Source: Deltaproteobacteria bacterium | GTDB taxonomy: Bacteria; Desulfobacterota; Deferrisomatia; Deferrisomatales; JACRMM01 | Length of the DNA: 52,246 bases | Direction of reading: 5' to 3' | Assembly: GCA_016214985.1 (NCBI GenBank) | Contig: JACRMM010000017.1 | Span: 1 to 52,246 of the forward strand | In this document: positions 8,301-15,707 of the stretch, piece after piece | Position numbering within the stretch: position 1 is the stretch's first letter | Layout: every line of letters begins with the position of its first letter | The notes under the pieces: model-generated | Database searches by the model: none | The model's input: the letters and a program-made list of their open reading frames with translations, nothing else | Told to the model about the DNA's origin: nothing | Program-made: the position numbers and the translations under genes

Positions 8301-10717
8301 GCACCATAAAAAGCCGCCTCGTATGCAAGCTCGTCCACCCCTCTGACCATAACTCGCTCGCACTTCCAAGCCTGAACCTCTCGGGAGAGGGCCAGCGCGA
8401 GTTCGGCGGCCTCTCTACGCCACGGCCAGGGATTTCCCGCATCCGTCTTCGCCGGAGTGTTCCGCAGCCACAGAGTGCAGATCTCGGCAAGGGGCCCCGG
8501 GGCGAGCGTGATGACTTCTTCGTGGTGGCCCCGCAGGAAGACCAACATCGGTCCCCAGAAGTACCAAAGAGGCAACCTCATCGCCGAGGAAAGCCAGAGA
8601 GAAACCTCCGACTCCCCCGCAAGGAGAGACGCGCGAGGGTCCGGAACTGTGGCGACATGAAGAAACCGATTCAGAAGCCTACCGAGCAGCGCTCCCCCAT
8701 CCGCCCGGAGGTCTGGCCACAGCCTCTCCAGAGAAGGCGCAGGGGGAACGGCGAAGATTGCGGAGTCCAGCAAGATGTCCGAGCCAAGCTCACCCTCGGA
8801 ACCAGCGTCCGCCAACCGCCTCACGAGGGCCCGCCACTCGGCGCAGTCATCCCCGCCACGCTCGAGGAGACGCTGCCCGTAGAGTCGAATCGCCGCGTGC
8901 CACCGAGGCAGTGCCGAGAGCCTTGTGATCCTGGCGCTATCGGGCTCGGATACCAAGGAACGATACCGGGCCCAGTCGCCGGCGAGATCGTGAGGGAAAA
9001 AGAGTCGCCCGTCTCGGACCCTCAGCAGTCGATCCCTTGCCAAGGATCCGGCGATCCCCAGTTCTGCGGCCCCCAGTCGCGTCTCTGAGACCCCACTGGC
9101 TAGCGCCTCTCCTTCGATTTCGCCGATGGCTCGCAACACGCCACCTCGAGACAAGCAGTCGGTACCCCTGCCCTGCCAATACTCCCAAACCCAGTCGACC
9201 AAGTCCGGGACCCCTATCCAACGCTCCGTGCCTTCGGGCACCGAGATCGCAGAAGCGGATGCCACCCAGTCCAAGATCTTCAGATTGGAGAAAGCCCTCA
9301 GCAGGTCACGTCGGGTGGCTAGAAGCCGAAGCGGCGCCACGGCGAGAAGCGCCTCGCGAATGTCTGCTTCGGCCGGCTCCTCAACTGGCAATAGAGCCAT
9401 CCCACCGATAGGCACGCCCACCCTGACGAAGACCCTCGCTGCGCGCTCCCAGCCATCAGGCTGCGACGTCGCAAGCAGGGACCACGCAATCGGCGTCTCT
9501 GGTGAGAGGACTGTCTTTATCAAGGACGCCACGCATCGCAAAGCGTCGTCGGAGAACCGATCCAACCCGTCAACCACGAGCAGTGCACGGGCCACCGACA
9601 CGGACTGCAGGAGGGTCGGAAACTCGTGGCTCACTCCAAGTTGGCGTTCAACCCCATGGAGCCCACCGTGATCGAGGTGTTGAGCCGTGAACCAGAGCAC
9701 ACGGCCGAATCGGCTTGTGTCCTCGGCCACAGCCCTTGCGATGGCAGACTTGCCCCAACCCGACTCACCGATCAGCACGACGGCACTGCTGGCGTCCAGC
9801 CTGCCCGCTACCTCCGCGGTCTGAGAATCGCGCGCCAGATGGAGAGTCCCGGCAATGTCCGTCCGCACCTCCTGAATCGCTTCCTGCGACACGCGGTGCA
9901 GCGCCTGCCAATCCGCTTCGTGGTCGGGAAAGTCTCGCAGCCGGAACTCCCGCCTCACTACCGACAGGAGTTTTGGCAGATCAACGTACCCGCCGCCGCC
10001 TCTCTGGTTTTTTGATATTTCTTGGAGGCGCCTCCAGAGTTTGGCCACTTCTGCATCGTCAGGTACCGCGAGGGCCGCTTGGCAAAGACTAAGTCCATCG
10101 CGTTCGTGGACTGACACGGCCTCTTCGAAGCTGAGCCGAATCCACCGAAGATGCGCCAGGAGCGCAGCGGCCGCTCCCGGATCGAAACCGGCAGCCGGGC
10201 GAAGGTCGGCAGGACACTGCAGGCTGGCGAAGAGCGCCTTCTGAAGCTTGGACGATGCCCCAGCGGTAAGGCGCACGGCCACCCTTCCAGGGTCGCCGTA
10301 GATAGCTTCGGCAAGCATCAATTCCCAAGCCTTTTCAACGCTCGCCGCCGCGGCCGTCGTAATGAGACAAAGCTGATCTCGGTCTGGCTCGAAGGGGTTT
10401 CCCTCCCAGCCGATCCAATGCTCCCAAATGGTGCGGACGAAGTCAGCGGGGAACCCCGCTCGGCTCACCTGCGCATTGCTCTTCACAGACAGAGCCGCGC
10501 GACGTGAGCCGCTCAGGCCTTGAAAAGTGATCAACATGTCATCAAGGCGCCAGCCGCTCTCTCCAACTTGGAAGTCGATGCGAGTCACCTTGCCGAAATC
10601 GGCGCCGAGAGAGGCTCGCCCCGTGAGTAGATGCGCCAGGTGCCAAGCCGCGACCTTGTCCTCGAAAGAGAAACCCCTTCCGCCAGTGAGTTTGACGGGC
10701 GCGACTCTCTTGGCCAT
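5363..10717 (-). CDS. Large nuclease-STAND type ATPase, candidate anti-phage effector
   Basis: A 1784-aa protein from the ATG at 10717; a GTG at 10756 is in frame, but the ATG lies just past the upstream stop. Residues about 16-160 resemble the DUF4297/Cap4-like restriction-endonuclease-fold domains that head many defence ATPases: FEDKVAAWHLAHLL, then LDDMLITF (about 58-65) and ALSVKSN (about 75-81), where an acidic residue followed by a Lys strand is the expected PD-(D/E)xK arrangement. The usual Glu before the Lys is Ser-Val here, so catalytic identity is uncertain. Walker A GESGWGKS is at 317-324 and Walker B LLVVDGLDRF near 379-388. The remaining 1300 residues are helical with many Trp and Leu and no recognised domain, fitting a large sensor region as in Avs/NLR-like proteins. 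Defence function is inferred from architecture and neighbourhood. Confidence 0.72.
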   Translation of the reverse strand: MAKRVAPVKLTGGRGFSFEDKVAAWHLAHLLTGRASLGADFGKVTRIDFQVGESGWRLDDMLITFQGLSGSRRAALSVKSNAQVSRAGFPADFVRTIWEHWIGWEGNPFEPDRDQLCLITTAAAASVEKAWELMLAEAIYGDPGRVAVRLTAGASSKLQKALFASLQCPADLRPAAGFDPGAAAALLAHLRWIRLSFEEAVSVHERDGLSLCQAALAVPDDAEVAKLWRRLQEISKNQRGGGGYVDLPKLLSVVRREFRLRDFPDHEADWQALHRVSQEAIQEVRTDIAGTLHLARDSQTAEVAGRLDASSAVVLIGESGWGKSAIARAVAEDTSRFGRVLWFTAQHLDHGGLHGVERQLGVSHEFPTLLQSVSVARALLVVDGLDRFSDDALRCVASLIKTVLSPETPIAWSLLATSQPDGWERAARVFVRVGVPIGGMALLPVEEPAEADIREALLAVAPLRLLATRRDLLRAFSNLKILDWVASASAISVPEGTERWIGVPDLVDWVWEYWQGRGTDCLSRGGVLRAIGEIEGEALASGVSETRLGAAELGIAGSLARDRLLRVRDGRLFFPHDLAGDWARYRSLVSEPDSARITRLSALPRWHAAIRLYGQRLLERGGDDCAEWRALVRRLADAGSEGELGSDILLDSAIFAVPPAPSLERLWPDLRADGGALLGRLLNRFLHVATVPDPRASLLAGESEVSLWLSSAMRLPLWYFWGPMLVFLRGHHEEVITLAPGPLAEICTLWLRNTPAKTDAGNPWPWRREAAELALALSREVQAWKCERVMVRGVDELAYEAAFYGAPDLPDEVSALALELSRRRPPAPEILARAEAYWKSEEERRATLEKDPAYRERMERKAALPHPLFSLGPLRGPWPEGPEDRVDEGFQKACLEKGAIVQLASVRPEVAKEVILALCIRAPYHDSRDHDVDPFDRYALDDWLLGSAPMYFKGPFLHFLQAHPEHGLDLIIRLVNFATDRWREGEERRAHRAGWAIQETDLCVSVRASGGPVRWFGDAHVYAWYLDLAHAPKSVAAALMALEKWFYDRLQAEEDITPWVDMIWRHGRSAAFAGVLLEIAKSRPALLEGPFLPLLGIWQAYSWDRQILMQGDLWTMSMMLWTNSGEMVFNLVRDWHTLPHRKMLLRDVVVRFFVGGGTIREFLEKERIRWSSEANPEDQDEVQRLAALFDIGNYTMSPGPEKGTIRIDFNWPAHLRPETEKRVRRAEENMQLLTFPMRCRKILDGEGRLGVDEVEGFWHELRAISEMPALEPDHDVRPDAVSGGIAVLIRFHRDWLREDEAREQWCVEQLRAFFASPPTRRQFDMPEAVGNMAWDCFAAEAGVALLAEDNGNGDWRAAAALSVLAFHHSATAIALHRTFSEREHLGDDFVRLVNVAVLWAGLAYLWPRYEDEPSRSNRLRRWASRLVDGFVLREIPASLIPWDRVANFAALLSQRRRSRRFSEDSRTEPEDERRSEPVPASRRSVRPWNPGLHEGVLPHAFGWLPTLDQARTPEERALFLRLYEELLQVSLDNAPEAEEERRGSGGVPSAFDRWVFGKLARLIVRHDRPESAERFWRPIFELGSVAHNWVEFFLMEWFTGGVQAAPSLAVFTAKWRRMIEFSMGASSWKPSPGRYSYDLCNMHTEVMGLRWGARIVGGEEFVDQVRSLSSLYEVWAKQWLGYEDAATAFAGFVTRPAGAAIICQAIGWLDDAMAEGRWYRWESRLQDALIGLLARAWESNCREIESDEALRSSFLRLLSALVKRQIPAALELHDSVLSSSKRGS

Positions 10718-11609
10718 AAGCGCTACCCCGCCGAGCCGATCAATGTCGCGATCCACTGCTTGGCAGCCGGGTCGGGCAGGAAGCGGCGCCGGGACCCCCT
10801 GGGATCGATGACCTTGCGAGAATGTGCCCGCCGCAATGCGTCAACCGCCATCCGCCGGCCGTAGCGGTCGATGCGGCCGTTTCGCTGCTCCAGCCGGTTG
10901 AGGTTGAAGGGGAGCGCCAGGTGGAGCAGGTAGTGGCAGCGGTCGTGGAGGTTCAGGCCCTCGGCCGAGGCGTCGGTGGAGACGAGGACGAGCCCGTCGC
11001 GGGTGCGGAAGGTGTCGGTGACCCGGGTGCGGGTGGCCTCGTCGTCATCCCCGCAGAGGGTGAGGACCGTGAGGCCCCGGTTTCTCAGGACCTCGGCCGC
11101 GGCAGCCTGGCTCGTGGTGTACTCGGTGTAGACGAGCACGTTGGCTGCGGGCTCCTGCGCCCGGATGGTCTCGATCTCGGCGGCGAGCTGGGCGAGCTTG
11201 GGGTCGTGGGGCCTCGCCTCCTGGGCCAGGGCCACGAGGTTGTCCAGGGCCTCCACCACGCTCGCCGACCGGGAGAGGGTGCGCGAGCCGGATCGGACCT
11301 CGCGCTGGAGGGTCGCGAGCTGCTGGGCCAGGTCCTCCGTCTCCAGGCTGTGGCGCTCCTCTTCCTCCTCGGCGCTGGCGACGCCGAAGCGCTCGATCTT
11401 TCGCTGGTAGTCCCGAAGGGTACCGAGGCGCTGCCGGCGGCTCTCCTGGCTCTCGGCCTCCTGGGTGACGAGGCCCTGGAACCGCGAGGCCACGGCCTGG
11501 AGGGTGGAGGCGCAGGCGGCCACGGTGGAGACGCTTCGCTTGAGGAGCGAGATGAAGGAGAGGACGTCGGCGTGCCGAATGGCAGGATTCAGGATTCGGG
11601 ATTCAGGAT

Positions 11610-12002
11610 TCAGGGGGCCGAATCTTCGCCTCCCGCGCCCTTCTCCCTCAGGCTCCGGGCCAGTCCGTGAAGCATGCGGCCGACTTCCTGAGTTCGCACC
11701 AAGAGAGGCCGGACGTCCGCGCTCGCCACGAATCCGAGGCGCTCCGCAATCGCGAGATGCGTCTCCAACTCCATCAGCGATCCGTGAGCGATGGAAAGGT
11801 GGTTGCAGTAGGCTCCTGTGGCCGATCTTCCGTGCCCTTCGGCGATGTTCGCCGGCACCGACACGGCGGCCCGATGCATCTGCGAGACGAGCCCAAACTG
11901 CTCTCCCTTCGGGAGGCTCCCTGCGAGTCGATACACCTCCACGACCAGGTCCATTGCCTTCTGCCACACCTGTAGGTCCTGATACCCCCGAATCGTCGGC
12001 AT
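11610..12002 (-). CDS. Four-helix-bundle protein, S23/23S-rRNA intervening-sequence family
   Basis: A 130-aa protein with the family's recognisable features: N-terminal YQDLQVWQKAMDLVVEVY (residues 7-24), then QMHRAAVSVPANIAEGHGR (about 41-59), and a long helix with HLAIAERLGF. Relatives include the protein encoded in 23S rRNA intervening sequences and the Avd accessory protein of diversity-generating retroelements. These form pentameric four-helix bundles that bind nucleic acid. No reverse transcriptase or variable repeat is nearby, so it is not part of a DGR here. The ATG at 12002 has a GGAG ribosome site. It is read on the same strand as the interrupted helicase but in another frame, and the repeats on either side point to it being the cargo of a small inserted element. 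Confidence 0.85.
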   Translation of the reverse strand: MPTIRGYQDLQVWQKAMDLVVEVYRLAGSLPKGEQFGLVSQMHRAAVSVPANIAEGHGRSATGAYCNHLSIAHGSLMELETHLAIAERLGFVASADVRPLLVRTQEVGRMLHGLARSLREKGAGGEDSAP

Positions 12003-12021
12003 GCCGGATCTCCTGCGGGTT

Positions 12022-12095
12022 CAGGAATCGGGATTCAGGATCCAGGAACCGCAAAGGTCCTTTGGTGTGTGCTGACTCCTGAATCCCGATTCCTG
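12022..12095. repeat. Perfect 19-bp inverted repeat with 36-bp spacer
   Basis: CAGGAATCGGGATTCAGGA at 12022-12040 is exactly inverted as TCCTGAATCCCGATTCCTG at 12077-12095. It lies just upstream of the four-helix-bundle gene and forms the right end of the inserted element. It could fold in DNA or RNA; the ends at 4824-4938 have the same plan. Confidence 0.8.
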
Positions 12096-12789
12096 ACTCC
12101 TGGCTTTCGGCGGTCTGCTCCAGCCGTTCGAGCACCCGCTCCTGCTTCAGGAAGTCGATCGACGCGATGGCCAGGGGCACGTGGTCGAAGGGGTTGGCGC
12201 CGAGCTCGGTCGACCGGCGGATCTCCTCGAGCCTAGATCGGTCGACCGTGTCGAACCGCAGGCCGAACCGGCCGAGCATCTCGGTCTTCCACTGCTGCAG
12301 GAGCGGCCCCGCGGGCGACACGATGAGCACTCGGTGCGCGATCCGGCGCGCCATGAGCTCGGTCAAAACGAGCCCGGCCTGGATGGTCTTCCCGAGACCC
12401 ACCCCGTCGGCCAGGAGCAGCCGCACCCGGCTCATGCGAATCGCGCGGAGCACGGGCACGAGCTGGTAGGGCTCGATCTTGAGTCGCCCGGGCTGCATCG
12501 CCAGGAGCGCGTGGGGGCCGAGGGCCTGCTCCAAGAGGAAGGCCTCGTGGTAGACGAGCCAGTTGGGTAACGGGCCGGCGCGCTCGGGCTGGAAGCCCTG
12601 GACCACGGGGACGATGGGCTCGAAGGGCGAGAGGAGGTCGAGTTCGCGGCCGCGCAGGGGACCGTCGAGGCCCCGGAGCCGGTAGAGAGTCTCCCCGCCG
12701 AGGGGTTGGGAGAGGACGACCTCCCAACGAAGACCGCGGGCGCGGACCTCGGTGCCGGGGAGGAGCTGGGTCAGGAAGGCAGGGGCCAG

Positions 12790-12862
12790 GGGCCGGGGAT
12801 CAGGGGTCAGGGGGGCCTTTGGGCTGAATCCCGAATCCTGATTCCCGGATCCTGGTTCCCCG
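12790..12862. repeat. Third GGATTCAGGA-type repeat cluster
   Basis: GGGGATCAGGGGTCAGG-like units are followed after a short spacer by inverted TGAATCCCGAATCCTGATTC units. The cluster forms the low-complexity N-terminus of the helicase frame (NQDSGF, then APLTPDPRPLAPA), implying the true helicase 5' end was lost at a repeat insertion or recombination. Beyond it, 12874-13208 shows no gene I can support. Confidence 0.55.
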
Positions 12863-13208
12863 TGGGTCAGCAACTGGAACCATTCTCGGGCAGGCTACAA
12901 TGGAAAAGGCCACCCCACCGCTGTACGGTGCGAATGGCCTCGTGATTGGCGTGATCTCTTCTCGGAACTGGGTGACCCGGTTCGTCCATTCTCCCTGCCC
13001 CCTTCGTAACGTTCCCCTTCCTTTACCCTGTCGTTACCCCGCAGGTCAACGCCGTTCCTGCCCGCCGAGGCCGTGTCCGCGCCGAAGCGTCGCATTTCAG
13101 AGGGGCCGGCAAGGGGGCACTACCGGAAACGGACTAAACAAAACGGACGGGACGGGAGGATAGAGAGAGAGCGTGCGCGGGGGGCTGTCGTGATTCCGAA
13201 AACAGCAC

Positions 13209-13244
13209 CGGGCCCCTGCACCATGTAACGACCGCAGGGGCCCG
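13209..13244. terminator. Strong hairpin downstream of decayed recombinase
   Basis: CGGGCCCCTGC (13209-13219) pairs perfectly with GCAGGGGCCCG (13234-13244) across a 14-nt loop. There is no clear T-run on either side, so a rho-independent terminator is possible but not proven. It lies past the 3' end of the recombinase relic. Confidence 0.35.
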
Positions 13245-13247
13245 GCA

Positions 13248-13463
13248 AGGGGGCGGAGGGGACGCTGTTAGTTTTGCAGGTTATCTCGGCGGTGCAGTCA
13301 CTCCCAAGTGCCGAAATGCGGTTGCCGTCTGAGGAAGTTTCCGAATCAACGATTGAGGGGGCGGAGGGGACGCTGTTAGTTTTGCAGGTTATCTCGGCGG
13401 TGCAGTCACTCCCAAGTGCCGAAATGCGGTTGCCGTCTGAGGAAGTTTCCGAATCAACGATTG
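13248..13463. repeat. Perfect tandem duplication, 2 x 108 bp
   Basis: Units 13248-13355 and 13356-13463 appear identical. Each is exactly 36 codons in the recombinase frame, so the duplication adds a repeated 36-residue tail without changing frame. It begins precisely where similarity to the second recombinase copy (42152-43335) ends, immediately after the SRTT residues that should precede the catalytic Tyr. Confidence 0.85.
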
Positions 13464-14481
13464 CGAGAACACTGGTCGTCCGGGAGTCGAGGTGCCCGAG
13501 CATCTTCGCGACGACCGCCTCGGGGTAGCTGTGGCCCAGGAGGCTGCCCACCGAGTCCCTCAGGTCGTGCAGTCTGATCTTCGGGTCGATCCCCGCCCTC
13601 CTCTTCGCCCTCTCCCAGCTCCGCTGGGCCCAGCTGACCCGCCCCTGCCGGTTATCGGCCGGGAACACGAAGTCGCTCCCGGGCCGCCGGTAGCCCACGG
13701 CCCTCCCGAGCGTCTCCTTCGCGATGTCGTTCAGGAGCACGAGCCGGCGCCGGCCGTTCTTCGTCATCCCCGCCTCGAGCCGGAGCGTGCCCACGTCAGG
13801 GAGAAGATCTCCGTCCTCCGGCACCCGGTCGCCGCCAGCAGCCGGATCGCGTCCGCCTCGGGCCGGTTGGCGTCGTCGTCGAGCGCCGCCAGCAGCTTGG
13901 CCAGCTCCGCGGGCGTGAGGAAGGTCTCCCTGGGCTGCTCGTGGAGCTTCTCGACCCCGAGGCAGACGTTCTTCTCGAGGCGCTCCCACTCCACGCCCGC
14001 CGTCAGCACCGCCGAGACGAGCGCCATGACCCGGTTCGACCCTCTCGCAGTCCTTCTTCGTGATCGACGCCAGTGGGAGCCGCCCCAGCGCAGGCAGGAT
14101 CCAGAGGCGCAGCCTGGCCACGTCGTCCTTGACGGACCGCTTCCCCTTCTCGCGGGCGTGCTCGAGGTACTGCTCGGCGTGCTTGCCGAAGGTGACGTCC
14201 TTGGCCATGCCCCGCCGCTCGTCGGCCGGGTCCTCGCCGCGCAGCGCCTTGGACCGGTACCCCATCGCCATCTCCCGGGCGTCCCGCGTCGTCAGCTCCG
14301 GCCACGGCCCCAGGCAGAGCGTCCTCTTCCGCTGCCGCAGCCGGTACTTCAGGTGCCAGCTCTTCCTCCCGCTGGCCGAGACGACGAGGCGCAGTCCCCT
14401 GACCTCGTCGTCGGAGTGCTCCACCACGCCGGCCGCCGGGCTCGGGAGCCCGGCGATCGTCTTCTCGTTCAGCCTCGCCAT
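13464..14481 (-). pseudogene. Tyrosine recombinase (P4-type integrase), decayed copy 1
   Basis: From ATG 14481 the N-terminus is an arm-binding domain (LNEKTIAGLPSP, then GRKSWHLKYRLRQRKR), as in P4-like integrases that target tRNA genes. Compared with the copy at 42152-43335 it has two frame breaks: a small deletion after KKDCERV and another after EIFSLTW. The middle part, from MALVSAVLTAG on, is readable only in another frame. Box II is damaged (HDLRDS instead of HDLRHS), and the catalytic Tyr segment (RKYTINF in the other copy) is replaced by the 108-bp tandem repeats. It cannot be active. Over 300 bp of upstream sequence is also shared with the second copy. Confidence 0.85.
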
Positions 14482-14534
14482 CCTGTCCGTGCCTCCTGTC
14501 CTGCCCATCTCCGGCCCTCTTCCCGGGCTCTTGC

Positions 14535-14578
14535 CCGACCTAGGGTTCGAGGATCCGTAGGTCGGCGCCCCGCCGACC
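14535..14578. promoter_or_regulatory. Overlapping inverted CCGACC boxes upstream of recombinase copy 1
   Basis: CCGACCTA at 14535-14542 is inverted as TAGGTCGG at 14558-14565. The latter overlaps GGTCGGCG (14560-14567), which pairs with CGCCGACC (14571-14578). The same arrangement is kept upstream of copy 2 (43391-43434). Conservation at both loci suggests recombinase arm-binding, autoregulatory or att sites. Part of it (GGATCCGTAGGTCG) resembles the tRNA-Arg segment at 22794-22807. The 14482-14831 interval otherwise holds no gene. Confidence 0.45.
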
Positions 14579-14745
14579 CAGGTCCTTGATGGGCTGTTCG
14601 TTTTGTCGTTGAGTTCCGCGGCTCCCCTGCGGTCCCTCCGGCGGAAAACGGGCAGACTCGTCTGCCTCCCGGCCGGCGGTTTCGGGGGAACCGACTCGCG
14701 GGCTGGGGCGGGCGCCGGGGACCCCCCTCGGCGGCCGGAGGTGCG

Positions 14746-14818
14746 TGCCGGAAAGGCAGAAAAAGGCCGGAATCGGGGGGATTGCCCACGATTCCGGCCT
14801 TTTGGAGCTTTCTGGCAG
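14746..14818. repeat. Dispersed imperfect palindrome of about 72 bp, copy 1
   Basis: Outer arms TGCCGGAAAG and CTTTCTGGCA enclose inner arms GGCCGGAATC (14766-14775) and GATTCCGGCC (14791-14800). A-rich and T-rich flanks make the core terminator-like in both directions. Copy 2 is at 43598-43669, a diverged copy at 15626-15693 and a right half at 22980-23007. This copy lies 13 bp past the stop of the small gene at 14832. Confidence 0.75.
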
Positions 14819-14831
14819 CAGGTTTGAACCG

Positions 14832-15242
14832 TCACGCCTCCTCAGGCTCGACCGCCATCTCCGGGTCGGAGTCGCCCGCGCGGAGGAACGCCTCGGTCAC
14901 CCACCCCGGGTTCACGACGATCGGGTGGCCCGAGTCGCCCAGGAGGCGGAGCAGGTCGTCCGCGAAAAGGGTGAAGAGGGTGACTGCTTGCACGTGACCC
15001 GTGCGCTCCACCTCGTCGCACGCTGCGGCGTGGTGGGGCCCGTTCACGATCTGTTGGAGCAGGGGGCCGGCGGCCTCCCCTCCTCGGCCGAAGACGGAGA
15101 CCTCGAGGGTCAGGTCGAGGTCGTAGTGGCAATCCCGGACGACGGCGACGTGGACGGCCGAGAGGTCTCGGCGAACGTCCTCGCCGGCATCCCCGAAGGC
15201 GGCCTCGAGGGCCGCGAGCGTGACGGCTGGTTCTTGGGCCAT
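14832..15242 (-). CDS. Small acidic orphan protein
   Basis: A 136-aa protein starting MAQEPAVTLAALEAAFGDAG, with a beta-rich middle (VAVVRDCHYDLDLTLEVSVF) and an acidic C-terminus. No family is recognised. The ATG at 15242 has a GGAGGC site (AGGAGGCACC upstream). A truncated, frameshifted paralogue lies at 16458-16720, with the duplication covering the first two thirds of the gene and its ribosome site. It is followed closely by a 72-bp palindrome. With the two genes upstream it forms a group of unknown small proteins next to a recombinase, as in phage- or ICE-derived islands. Confidence 0.6.
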   Translation of the reverse strand: MAQEPAVTLAALEAAFGDAGEDVRRDLSAVHVAVVRDCHYDLDLTLEVSVFGRGGEAAGPLLQQIVNGPHHAAACDEVERTGHVQAVTLFTLFADDLLRLLGDSGHPIVVNPGWVTEAFLRAGDSDPEMAVEPEEA

Positions 15243-15257
15243 GGTTTGGTGCCTCCT
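14966..15257. repeat. Direct duplication of about 290 bp, copy A
   Basis: This segment matches 16440-16736 with roughly ten per cent divergence and several small indels. It covers the 5' two thirds of the orphan gene at 14832-15242 plus its ribosome binding site. Confidence 0.8.
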
Positions 15258-15267
15258 TTCGAGACGG

Positions 15268-15303
15268 CGAGAGCCCCTCGGCGGCAGGCCAGAGGGGCTC
15301 TCG
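15268..15303. terminator. Perfect 12-bp hairpin upstream of orphan gene
   Basis: CGAGAGCCCCTC (15268-15279) and GAGGGGCTCTCG (15292-15303) are perfectly inverted around a 12-nt loop. No T-run follows on either strand, so it may be a terminator or a protein-binding site. Confidence 0.4.
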
Positions 15304-15310
15304 GTGTGCT

Positions 15311-15600
15311 TTGACGGTGGTCGGGTCGTCTGGGCGCCGCCGGACCGGGCGAGACCGGTCGACGTCCGGGCGGTGGGCAGCCTCTAACCCTTGGAGCAGC
15401 TGGGTCTGGCCTGGGCGTCCGGGGAGTCCGGGCACCTTTTCATCTTTCTTGGTCGAATCCTCCGGTGCGGGAAATCTCTCGAGAGGGGATTGCTCTCCCC
15501 GGGAGGAATCGCACCGCTGAAGCTCCCCGGACGGCCCGGACGCCCCGGACTCGGCCCGTCAGGCCGGCGATCCTCGGAGGTCGGACCCCGGACGTCGCCC
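15311..15600. repeat. Dispersed intergenic element of about 290 bp, copy A
   Basis: The stretch resembles 24016-24295 in the same orientation. Shared blocks include GGTCGGGTCGTCTG, GGACCGGGCGAG, a GTCCGGGCACCTTT box near 15430, a purine-pyrimidine inverted region around 15480-15520, and CCCCGGACTCGGC. It holds no convincing gene, yet similarity extends across the whole length, so it may be a regulatory or structured non-coding element. Confidence 0.55.
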
Positions 15601-15625
15601 GGACGCTGCGGCCCGGGCGTGGCCG

Positions 15626-15693
15626 TGCCACAAAGGCAGAAATGACCGGAACGAGGGAAACCCCACGGTCCCGGCCTCCCGGGCAATCTGGCA
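15626..15693. repeat. 72-bp palindrome family, diverged copy 3
   Basis: It starts TGCCACAAAGGCAGAAA and ends GGCAATCTGGCA, and aligns end to end with the copies at 14746 and 43598. The inner arms are degraded. It begins 14 bp past the stop of the small gene at 15708, the same position relative to a gene as copy 1. Confidence 0.55.
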
Positions 15694-15707
15694 CCGGGTC
15701 GGGCCGG

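Larger units (their letters stand above)
11583..12108. mobile_element. Putative IVS-like element: four-helix-bundle gene with repeat-rich ends
   Basis: This 526-bp block sits inside the helicase gene exactly where the helicase similarity is lost. It has one gene (11610-12002, minus strand). Its left end is a run of GGATTCAGGATTCGGGATTC units (11583-11615) and its right end is a 19-bp perfect inverted repeat of the same family (12022-12040 and 12077-12095). The helicase frame reads through the whole block without a stop. About 200 helicase residues are missing at the site, so insertion was accompanied by replacement or later deletion. Four-helix-bundle proteins of this family are known from intervening sequences in bacterial 23S rRNA. 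Mobility here is an inference from structure, with no target duplication proven. Confidence 0.6.
10723..12873 (-). pseudogene. SNF2-family helicase interrupted by an inserted element
   Basis: The frame stays open for 716 codons but contains only parts of a helicase. The N-terminal half has the LPNWLVYHEAFLLEQ region, motif I (DGVGLGKTIQAG) and motif Ia (VLIVSPAGPLLQQW). Sequence then leaves the family at about 12108 and returns at about 11583 with LLKRSVSTVAACASTLQ. The C-terminal RecA motifs follow (VYTEYTTSQ, STDASAEGLNL, EQRNGRIDRYGR). The DEAH box and the TATP motif, which should lie between, are absent, so the enzyme cannot be functional. Both the start (a TTG in low-complexity repeat) and the C-terminus look truncated. 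Related full-length helicases occur in DISARM-type and other restriction islands; this one is a relic. Confidence 0.75.

Noticed and set aside
6941..9088. Long plus-strand open frames opposite the nuclease-ATPase and similar frames elsewhere
   Set aside because: They are antisense to well-supported genes, have Arg/Pro/Gly-rich composition and no ribosome sites; long stop-free frames are expected in GC-rich DNA.
11610..12002. Diversity-generating retroelement accessory gene (Avd)
   Set aside because: No reverse transcriptase, template repeat or variable repeat occurs in the window.
10723..12873. Complete DISARM system
   Set aside because: Only a broken SNF2 helicase was found; no DUF1998 protein, PLD protein or intact methylase is present.
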